Positions 6,204-12,143 of a stretch of DNA of 12,143 nt are shown here, one piece after another. The DNA is taken from the NCBI GenBank assembly GCA_028276125.1, contig JAPYWY010000021.1:1-12143 (forward strand), given 5' to 3'. This DNA comes from Pseudothermotoga sp. (GTDB lineage Bacteria; Thermotogota; Thermotogae; Thermotogales; DSM-5069). The notes under the pieces were generated by a model. That model did not search any database. It saw only the letters and a list, made by a program, of their open reading frames with translations, and was not told the DNA's origin. Made by a program: the position numbers and the translations under genes. Position 1 is the first letter of the stretch, and each line of letters starts with the position of its first letter.

Positions 6204-7214
6204 TCACCTCGCGTAGGACACCGCGACGGCCTTCAAGAGGTTCGGATCTTCCAACAGGATGCCCGTTCCTCTGGCAACGCAAGTGATCGGATCTTCTGCA
6301 ACGACTGTTCTCACACCGAGCTCCTCGCTCATCAGCATGTCCAAACCCCTCAAGAGTGCTCCTCCACCCGTGAGGACGATACCACGTTCGATGATGTCTG
6401 CGGCGAGTTCAGGTGGAGTCTTCTCGAGCACCATCTTTATCCTTGCGATGAGCGTCTCGACCAAGGGTTTCAACGTCTCCATCACATCTTCGCTCGTGAT
6501 CAAGTCGGTCCTCGGCAAGCCCGTCACGGCGTCTCTCCCTTTGATCTCCATTTCATACGATTCTAAGCTCGGGTGCACTTTTCCTATCTTTATCTTCACC
6601 TGCTCGGCCGTTGGCTCACCGATGACCAAACCATGTTTCCTTCTCGCGAATCTCACGATCGCCTCATCCATAGCGTTGCCCGCGAGCTTGATGGAATCTC
6701 CTACCACGACGCCTCCAAGGCTTATCACGGCTATGTCCGTCGTGCCACCACCTATGTCCACGATCATGCTGCCTTGAGACTTCATCACATCGATTCCAGC
6801 ACCTATCGCGGCAGCGATGGGCTCGGTGACGACGTGCACCTGCCTGGCGCCCGCGTTCAAGGCGGCTTCGAACACGGCCCTACGTTCGACACTCGTGGCC
6901 TTGGTCGGAATACCTATGACGAGTTCCGGCTTGAAGAAGAAAGTCTTCTTCACGGTTCTGTTTATAAACTCCTTGATCACCGCTTCTATCACTTTGTAGT
7001 CGGCGATCACCCCGTCTTTCATCGGCTTGACCGCCTTGAAAGACTCCGGAGTCCTGCCAAGCATCTTTTTGGCTTCCTCGCCGATGGCCACGATTTCACC
7101 CGTTTTCTCGGATATGGCGACCACCGATGGCTCGAATATCACGATGCCTTTCCCTCGTTGGTACACTATGAAGCTTGCCGTGCCAAGATCTATTCCAAGA
7201 TCACCCTTTGGCAA
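6204..7214 (-). CDS. mreB: Rod-shape-determining protein MreB (actin family)
   Basis: This bacterial actin polymerises on ATP at the inner membrane and guides lateral cell-wall synthesis. With the start used here it has 336 residues, normal for MreB. Motifs: phosphate 1 GIDLGTA (7-13); connect segment with TEPIAAAIGAG (130-140), whose glutamate is the expected catalytic residue; phosphate 2 VDIGGGTTD (152-160); and adenosine motif GIVLTGGGALLRGL (278-291). Start choice: the frame extends to a GTG at 7223, but the ribosome binding site GGAGGTG (7221-7227) covers that codon; the TTG at 7214 follows it by 6 bases and gives the N-terminus MPKGDLGIDLGTA, as expected for MreB. The gene begins 20 bases after the tRNA-Arg 3' end, so tRNA 3' processing would create its mRNA 5' end. 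flgF follows 4 bases after its stop. No mreC or mreD is present here. A second MreB paralogue elsewhere in the genome is plausible. Confidence 0.93.
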   Translation of the reverse strand: MPKGDLGIDLGTASFIVYQRGKGIVIFEPSVVAISEKTGEIVAIGEEAKKMLGRTPESFKAVKPMKDGVIADYKVIEAVIKEFINRTVKKTFFFKPELVIGIPTKATSVERRAVFEAALNAGARQVHVVTEPIAAAIGAGIDVMKSQGSMIVDIGGGTTDIAVISLGGVVVGDSIKLAGNAMDEAIVRFARRKHGLVIGEPTAEQVKIKIGKVHPSLESYEMEIKGRDAVTGLPRTDLITSEDVMETLKPLVETLIARIKMVLEKTPPELAADIIERGIVLTGGGALLRGLDMLMSEELGVRTVVAEDPITCVARGTGILLEDPNLLKAVAVSYAR

Positions 7215-7234
7215 AGGGCACACCTCCTGTCCTC

Positions 7235-7311
7235 TGGCGTGCCTGGCGGGAGTCGAACCCGCAACCTCTGGATCCGGAGTCCAGCGCTCTATCCATTTGA
7301 GCTACAGGCAC
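7235..7311 (-). tRNA. tRNA-Arg, anticodon CCG, with encoded CCA
   Basis: The minus strand folds into a full 77-base cloverleaf. The acceptor stem GTGCCTG / CAGGCAC is 7 bp, the D stem GCTC / GAGC 4 bp, the anticodon stem CTGGA / TCCAG 5 bp around loop CTCCGGA (anticodon CCG, reading CGG), the variable loop AGGTT 5 bases, and the T stem GCGGG / CCCGC 5 bp around TTCGACT. The discriminator is G and CCA is encoded. It sits between ruvX and mreB on the same strand with no room for its own promoter and terminator, so it is probably cut out of the operon transcript by RNase P and a 3' nuclease. Its first 10 bases overlap the 3' end of ruvX. Confidence 0.97.
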
Positions 7312-7946
7312 AACATCTTACCTCCAAGTTTCAACAACCTCTCGAGGTTTGAACCTCTTCTCGTAACAATGATATCAAAAGGTGCGAGCTGTTCCAAGAA
7401 CCTCTCGTCACGTTCGACGTGGCAACCTTTTTTGTGGAAGAGATAGGCATAGTACGGCTCTTTTTGGAGTACCACGCAGCCCTCTCTGCAGAGTCTCGTG
7501 TCGGATAGATGCGCGATGAGCAACTTGCCTTGGTAGTTCTGGACTTCCTCGACCGTCGCATCGGATACCTTCTCTGGCTTAAGAAGTTGGTGTACAGCTG
7601 TACCTCGCGCGACGAACCTTTCAAAGATCTCGGCTGCGCTCAAACCGTCCACGTTTTCCCTACCTTGGAACATCCTGCTTGACAAACGTTCATCCACGAG
7701 GAAAACTTCCTTACGAAGTTTCTTTCTGATCTTCTCGGCGAAGGCGATGCACTCAAAAGTTTGTTGAGAGTATCGACCACTCATGGACAGAGGCATTCCC
7801 ACGACAATGGTTGCAACATCAGATTGAACCAACAAATCGAAGACTTTCGATCTCTCCACTGTGAAGATTCGCGATGGGACGTTCTCTCCCAGGGCGATGC
7901 CACACCTCTTTTCCCCGTAGTCTATGGCGATGAGCTTCGCTCTCAT
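7302..7946 (-). CDS. ruvX: RuvX/YqgF-family RNase H-fold nuclease with a C-terminal extension
   Basis: This 214-residue protein has an N-terminal YqgF/RuvX RNase H-like domain: AIDYGEKRCGIALG (7-20, first acidic residue D9), TIVVGMPLSMSGRYS (46-60), VDERLSS (84-90, acidic D85-E86) and VDGLSAAEIF (99-108, carrying the third acidic residue D100). Family members are putative Holliday-junction resolvases, or act in pre-16S rRNA 5' maturation. They are usually about 140 residues; here some 75-90 further residues follow (about 125-214, including YYAYLFHKKGCHVERDERF and DIIVTRRGSNLERLLKLGG), which I do not recognise. The ATG overlaps the recJ stop as ATGA, so translation is coupled. The last two codons and the TAG stop come from the 5' acceptor strand of the tRNA gene. 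The family is well supported, but which role it plays cannot be settled here. Confidence 0.85.
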   Translation of the reverse strand: MRAKLIAIDYGEKRCGIALGENVPSRIFTVERSKVFDLLVQSDVATIVVGMPLSMSGRYSQQTFECIAFAEKIRKKLRKEVFLVDERLSSRMFQGRENVDGLSAAEIFERFVARGTAVHQLLKPEKVSDATVEEVQNYQGKLLIAHLSDTRLCREGCVVLQKEPYYAYLFHKKGCHVERDERFLEQLAPFDIIVTRRGSNLERLLKLGGKMLCL

Positions 7947-10867
7947 ATCACTACCCTCGGGTTGGATAAAGCCTTGTAGATACCTTTCGCCCTTTGAAGG
8001 AGAAATCTTTCAACGAATCGCTCGAAATACAGTTTTTCCAGCTTGCCCTCGCTGAGTCTGAGTGAATTTCTTCTCGTATCGACGCCGGATAGGTCCAATC
8101 GTCCATCCAGTTGACGAGCACCAAGTTCTTCGAGCACGCGCAGCACTATCCTCGCATAAGAACCATTCCTCGCGTAGCCTCGTTCAACCAAGAGGTTTAG
8201 AAACTCTCTGATCTGTACCGTTGGACCCATCTCACGCACGATTCTTTCGATGAGACCAATGTCAGGGAAAAGTTCTTCTATTTCCAACTTCCTCTTGATG
8301 ACATCGTCCTGTGTGAAGCTGAGATTCAAGATTTGGAAGGTACCGTCGAAGGAAACCGCGTCGAGCAACTCGAACAGAGTCAGAGGACTGTCCGAAATAC
8401 TGATCTGAGCTTCTTCCCCAAGCAAGTTGGGAATGCCGTCGGTGTTCGTGGAGCTCAGCAAGAGTTTGGGCTTCTTCCTCCTGATGGCATTCAAGGCTGA
8501 GAATCTCTGGTTTGGCTTCATGCTGTGAGAGTAAACCACAACGTTGTGGTTCGTACCAGAAAACTCTCTGTAAAACTTGGCGAGGTTCTTGTTGTCCGAG
8601 AAGAGAAAACAACTGGTTTCGTTGAGAACATCTTCGATCTGGCCGGCGGATTCGAGCAGACCGTACGTTGGCCTGCAAAGCCTTTCGTAAGTCGGTGAAA
8701 GGTTCAGAGCCATAGCGAGATCGTACAACCAGTCGGGTTTTTTCACGCTGACAGCCGAGAACCTGGTGGGTAGCCTGCTCACCACATCGAAGAAAGAGAG
8801 GACCTCTTGCTCTTCTTGGAGTTCTCCAAACAGCGCGAGCTCGTTGATGATGAACAGATCGTACCTTCTGAGCACCGTATCCAAGTTCGCCATGAAGTAA
8901 CTGAGCGTCATCAATGCGTGGTTGTTCTTGACTTCGCAGTTCAGGGAGTTGAGATAATCTATCGAGTGATCGAAGTATCTCAAGAGTGTGTGATAGAGCT
9001 GTGTTGAAAGGACGTTGTTCAACGAAACCACAGCGCATTTTCTCTTGCACGCCGTGAACAACCAGTAGAAGAACGCGTTCCTCATCCTCAAATCGAAAAC
9101 GAACAGACTCCCTACCAGCGGTTCGGCCAAAATCTGCTCCAACTGGCTCAGCCTGTGCCTGAGCTCTGGCTCCTGAAGGGTGGCATGTCCTGAGGAAAGC
9201 TTTCTCTCGTTCACCTCAGCATCCACGACGTACAAAGTCGGTACCTTACCCCTGATCGTGAACACGATATCCATTCCAGCAGGCTCATAGAGGCTCGCCT
9301 CGAACAGATGTCCCACACCGAAGCCCGTGGCTTCGAACCTCTTCCCGTTGAAGCTCATGACCAACCTGACGTTCGATTGATTCTGTCCGAAGAGCTTTGC
9401 CGCTTCAATCTTCACTCCCTCACACAAAAAAAGCGGTTCTGGATTTCCGTGACCGAAGGGTTCGAGCCTTTGAAGCTCGTTGATCAAGTTCTCGTTTATG
9501 TCTTCGAGCCTCAAAACTGCGTCGACCTCGAGTACACTCGATTGATCGTCCAAGGGGATGTCGTAACTCTTCAAAGCTTCTATGAAACGATCGACGGACT
9601 GAGATTCGAGACTGAATCCGACCGCGAGGGGATGACCTCCAAACTCCTCGAAGTATTCCAAGAAAGGTTGAAGGACGTCTATCAAGTTCACGCCAGAGAT
9701 GCTTCGAGCGGAAGCCCTCGCTCCTTCAGCCCCCTCGGATATGACTATCACAGGCTTGTTGTACCTGTGACACAGGCGTGCCGCGACGATCCCTATCACC
9801 CCAACGTGCCAGTCCCTTCCGCGCACCACGATGATGGGATATTTGTGGAGACCCCCGCGCTCGATCTGTTCCACCGCGTTTTCGAAGATCCGTGATTCGA
9901 TCTCCTGTCTGGTTGCGTTGTATTCGAACAGAACGTCGATCAATTGTGATACGAGTGTGTGGTCTCTCGTCGTCAAGAGATCGAAGGCATCGTGTGCGGC
10001 ATCGAGCCTACCCGCGGCGTTGATCTTAGGTGCGACACGAAAACCTATGTCCCTCGAATCAGGCTCGGTTATCTGAAGTCTCGAGAGCAACATCGCAAGA
10101 CCCGGTCTATCAGTTTTCCTCATCCGTTCCAAGCCTTCTTTGACTATGAACCTGTTCTCATCGATCAGCTTCACCATGTCCGCCACAGTTCCGAGCGCGA
10201 CCAAGTCCAGATATCGAAAGATTTTTTCTTCGTTGAGAGACAGACGCGAAGCGACGGCGCTGATGAGCTTGAACGCCACCCCGACTCCCGCGAGGTCCTT
10301 GAATGGATATTCGTCGTCCTTCCTCTTCGGATCAAGCACGGCATCCGCGGGCGGTAGGACCTCCGCCGTTTCATGATGGTCGCTGATCACAACGTCGTAA
10401 CCCATGTTCTTGGCGATGTGTACGGCATCGATGGCTGTGACCCCACAATCAACTGTGACGAGAATCTTGGCTCCTTCATTCCTGAAACTCTCCAACACCT
10501 GAGGCTGTAACCCGTAGCCTTCATCTATGCGTTTTGGAATGTAGTGCATGACCTTCCAGCCGTGCTCCTCGAGGAATTCTTTGAGCATGGCGGCACCACT
10601 GATGCCATCGACGTCGTAGTCGCCGTACACGAGGATCGCTTCGTTTTGTTCTCTCGCACGCAAGAGAATCTGGACCGCTCGGTCCATGTCTTTCAGGAGG
10701 AACGGATCGTGCAAATCCTCCTCGGATGGATTGAGAAATCTGATCGCTCTTTCTGGATCCTTTATTCCACGATTGATCAACAATCTGGCTGTGAATTCAC
10801 TGATACCCAACTCCGAAACGAGTCTCTTCAACTCGTCATGGTCTATACGCTTTACCATCCACCTCAC
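7943..10867 (-). CDS. recJ: Single-stranded-DNA-specific 5'-3' exonuclease RecJ with a helicase-like C-terminal extension
   Basis: This 974-residue protein has a RecJ core in the first about 555 residues. DHH-family motifs: YGDYDVDG (81-88), VTVDCG (137-142), SDHH (162-165, D163-H164-H165) and LGTVAD (225-230), all with their metal-binding acids and histidines. The DHHA1 part follows with RDWHVGVIGIVAARL (351-365), ARASARSISG (383-392) and FGGHPLAVG (409-417), then an OB-fold segment, LEPFGHGNPEPLF (468-480). RecJ degrades single-stranded DNA in recombination and repair. The remaining about 400 residues look like a degenerate two-lobed helicase followed by a winged-helix-like tail (about 870-925), comparable in position to the C-terminal domain of Bacillus-type RecJ. 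The start is uncertain: GTG at 10867 follows a weak AAGGCAG, while the ATG at 10858 has GAGGTGG almost touching it. It is the first gene of the operon; its stop overlaps the ruvX start. Confidence 0.94.
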   Translation of the reverse strand: MRWMVKRIDHDELKRLVSELGISEFTARLLINRGIKDPERAIRFLNPSEEDLHDPFLLKDMDRAVQILLRAREQNEAILVYGDYDVDGISGAAMLKEFLEEHGWKVMHYIPKRIDEGYGLQPQVLESFRNEGAKILVTVDCGVTAIDAVHIAKNMGYDVVISDHHETAEVLPPADAVLDPKRKDDEYPFKDLAGVGVAFKLISAVASRLSLNEEKIFRYLDLVALGTVADMVKLIDENRFIVKEGLERMRKTDRPGLAMLLSRLQITEPDSRDIGFRVAPKINAAGRLDAAHDAFDLLTTRDHTLVSQLIDVLFEYNATRQEIESRIFENAVEQIERGGLHKYPIIVVRGRDWHVGVIGIVAARLCHRYNKPVIVISEGAEGARASARSISGVNLIDVLQPFLEYFEEFGGHPLAVGFSLESQSVDRFIEALKSYDIPLDDQSSVLEVDAVLRLEDINENLINELQRLEPFGHGNPEPLFLCEGVKIEAAKLFGQNQSNVRLVMSFNGKRFEATGFGVGHLFEASLYEPAGMDIVFTIRGKVPTLYVVDAEVNERKLSSGHATLQEPELRHRLSQLEQILAEPLVGSLFVFDLRMRNAFFYWLFTACKRKCAVVSLNNVLSTQLYHTLLRYFDHSIDYLNSLNCEVKNNHALMTLSYFMANLDTVLRRYDLFIINELALFGELQEEQEVLSFFDVVSRLPTRFSAVSVKKPDWLYDLAMALNLSPTYERLCRPTYGLLESAGQIEDVLNETSCFLFSDNKNLAKFYREFSGTNHNVVVYSHSMKPNQRFSALNAIRRKKPKLLLSSTNTDGIPNLLGEEAQISISDSPLTLFELLDAVSFDGTFQILNLSFTQDDVIKRKLEIEELFPDIGLIERIVREMGPTVQIREFLNLLVERGYARNGSYARIVLRVLEELGARQLDGRLDLSGVDTRRNSLRLSEGKLEKLYFERFVERFLLQRAKGIYKALSNPRVVI

Positions 10868-10903
10868 GTTCGTTCAACTGCCTTGTTATGGTGTTCTCAT
10901 TTC

Positions 10904-10909
10904 ATTCTA
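10904..10909 (-). promoter_or_regulatory. Possible -10 element for the recJ operon
   Basis: The minus strand reads TAGAAT at this place, within TTTAATAGAATG, 37 bases before the recJ GTG. No good -35 is seen at 16-18 bases spacing. It is the best candidate in the short divergent gap 10868-10970, but weak. Confidence 0.25.
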
Positions 10910-10944
10910 TTAAACCACAAAATCGGCAGAAAGGTTCGAAGTGT

Positions 10945-10950
10945 TAGAAT
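10945..10950 (+). promoter_or_regulatory. Possible extended -10 element for the metallo-hydrolase gene
   Basis: The plus strand reads TGT-TAGAAT, an extended -10 with the hexamer here. The sequence 17 bases upstream does not resemble TTGACA. The implied start site, near 10957, would leave a leader of only about 14 bases with the GGAGGT ribosome binding site at its very beginning. It uses the same hexamer as the candidate on the other strand. Confidence 0.35.
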
Positions 10951-10970
10951 CTCGTCGTGGAGGTCTGTAC

Positions 10971-12143
10971 GTGCACATAAAGATCATTGATGGTCACGAT
11001 TGCATAGGTGGGAACAAGATACTGGTGTGCTCGAGGAACGGCGAAGGGTTCTTGCTCGACTTCGGTGTTAATTTTAAGAAATGGTCGCTTTACTTTGAAG
11101 AATACTTGAACCCCAGAACGGGTAAGATACTGCACGATCTATTGAAACTCGATTTGATACCACGGTTGAACATCTACAGATCGGACCTGTTAGCCCCACG
11201 TTTTGACAACGATGAACGTGTGAAGTTCGTCTTTCTGAGCCATGCGCATGCCGACCACTGTGGTTTGATAGGTCTTTTGAGTGAGCAGATTCCTTTGCTT
11301 ATGACGAACGAAACCTTCGCGCTGCTGAGCGTGATGGACCAGCTGAAACCCTCGGTTTGGGAACAGCTGACGATCAGGACCAGAACAACGAGCGAAGATG
11401 AGCACGTTCGTGCGGACGTGCTGGTGAACGACAGAAAGAAAAAGAAGAGGAAGATCTGCCTCGAAAACGTTGAAGGCCAACTCGAGGACGAATTCGAACC
11501 TGTCGACATACATCAATGCTGGCCCAACCGCGTTGAGGTCCTTCCCGTTTACCATTCGGTGCTCGGTGCGGCCGCGTTGTGTGTCGAGGTCGACGATGCG
11601 ATCGTCGTCTACACGGGTGATCTCAGATCGAGCCCCACGAAAGGGGAAGAGGAATTCTGGCGTTCCAAACTTGGTGAGAAGAGACTGGCGCTCTCGAAGA
11701 GGACCGAACAGTTCGTGAACGAGGTCAAGCATTGGAGAGATTCACTGAAAAAGCCCATGATACTCATTGTCGAAGGAACGAGGGTGAGTAGGAGAGTGGA
11801 TACGGCCAGCGACGAGCGAACAGTTTTCGAAAACGCGGTCGACGTGGTTTCGAGAACGAATCAGCTCGTCATAGCCGATTTTCCAACCAAGCATCTAGAA
11901 AGGCTCCTGACTTTCATCAAGGTGGCGCAGACGTGCGATAGACATCTCGCTCTGACACCGAAGGACTTCGCATTCTTGCAGTGCATGGGAAGAATCGATC
12001 CAAACTGGCAGCTCTCAGAAGAAGAAATGCGCAGTTTGCGAATCTACCATGTCGCAAAGGTGGAGTTTTCGAAACTCGAAAGGGAAGCGATTCAGATCGC
12101 TAAATCGAGTGATCTACTCGTTGGACCGAAACAGATCAACGAA
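10971..12143 (+). CDS. Metallo-beta-lactamase-fold hydrolase, RNase J / CPSF-like (C-terminus beyond the window)
   Basis: The window holds 391 codons and no stop; the gene runs off the right edge. The start is a GTG preceded by GGAGGT (10959-10964) at 6 bases. Metallo-beta-lactamase motifs: LLDFG with D30 (motif 1), SHAHADH with H91, H93, D95, H96 (motif 2), PVYHS with H195 (motif 3) and YTGD with D217 (motif 4), a complete two-zinc site. ILIVEGTR (264-271) follows, resembling the acidic motif at the entry of the beta-CASP domain in RNA-processing nucleases, so an RNA or DNA nuclease is likely. The usual HxxGH-type beta-CASP histidines would be beyond the edge or are not evident. A strongly basic loop, RKKKKRK (155-161), lies between motifs 2 and 3 and could bind nucleic acid. 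It is the only plus-strand gene and is divergent from recJ. Family assignment is good; whether exo- or endonuclease cannot be said. Confidence 0.85.
   Translation, partial: MHIKIIDGHDCIGGNKILVCSRNGEGFLLDFGVNFKKWSLYFEEYLNPRTGKILHDLLKLDLIPRLNIYRSDLLAPRFDNDERVKFVFLSHAHADHCGLIGLLSEQIPLLMTNETFALLSVMDQLKPSVWEQLTIRTRTTSEDEHVRADVLVNDRKKKKRKICLENVEGQLEDEFEPVDIHQCWPNRVEVLPVYHSVLGAAALCVEVDDAIVVYTGDLRSSPTKGEEEFWRSKLGEKRLALSKRTEQFVNEVKHWRDSLKKPMILIVEGTRVSRRVDTASDERTVFENAVDVVSRTNQLVIADFPTKHLERLLTFIKVAQTCDRHLALTPKDFAFLQCMGRIDPNWQLSEEEMRSLRIYHVAKVEFSKLEREAIQIAKSSDLLVGPKQINE

Noticed and set aside
6573..7352. Plus-strand open frame of 259 codons
   Set aside because: It runs antisense to mreB and across the tRNA-Arg gene; no family features and no ribosome binding site.
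8262..9050. Minus-strand open frame of 262 codons
   Set aside because: It is a shifted frame inside the recJ C-terminal extension. The recJ frame is continuous to its stop, so there is no frameshift to explain.
1..12143. CRISPR array, prophage or defence system
   Set aside because: No regularly spaced repeats and no phage, transposase or restriction genes were seen on either strand.

Overview
The window reads as a chromosomal segment of a thermophilic anaerobe of the Thermotogae, most likely a Pseudothermotoga-type organism of roughly 50% G+C. This is an inference from protein style, from the gene order recJ / ruvX / tRNA-Arg / mreB / flgF / flgG, and from strong GGAGGTGA-type ribosome binding sites with frequent GTG and TTG starts. 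No search was run. All genes but one lie on the minus strand.

Region 1 (1-4162, minus) is a compact redox operon read from right to left: dihydrolipoamide dehydrogenase (lpdA), a small [2Fe-2S] protein, a 599-residue FAD/NAD(P) oxidoreductase carrying two [4Fe-4S] motifs and a BFD-type [2Fe-2S] site, and a DAO-family FAD oxidoreductase cut by the left edge. Genes two to four have the subunit set of HcnABC / D-hydroxyproline dehydrogenase-type amine or imino-acid dehydrogenases. Genes abut or overlap throughout. A promoter with an extended -10 and a perfect ribosome binding site lie just before lpdA.

Region 2 (4163-4648) is the one long spacer. It holds three rho-independent terminator hairpins that work on the minus strand, an 88-bp element closed by 9-bp inverted repeats, and a doubtful 41-residue reading frame that stops just before a terminator.

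Region 3 (4649-10867, minus) is a second compact operon, in transcription order: recJ (with a 400-residue extension resembling a dead helicase), a long ruvX/yqgF homologue, tRNA-Arg(CCG), mreB, flgF and flgG. It links DNA repair, translation, cell shape and the flagellar rod in one apparent transcript that ends at the hairpin at 4606-4628. The ruvX stop codon lies inside the tRNA gene, so tRNA maturation should cut the ruvX message upstream of its own stop codon.

Region 4 (10868-12143) is a short divergent intergenic region followed by a plus-strand metallo-beta-lactamase-fold gene of the RNase J / CPSF type, cut by the right edge. I saw no CRISPR array, intact insertion sequence, prophage or defence system. 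The points most worth checking are the CDS/tRNA overlap, the RecJ and RuvX extensions, and the 4163-4648 spacer.
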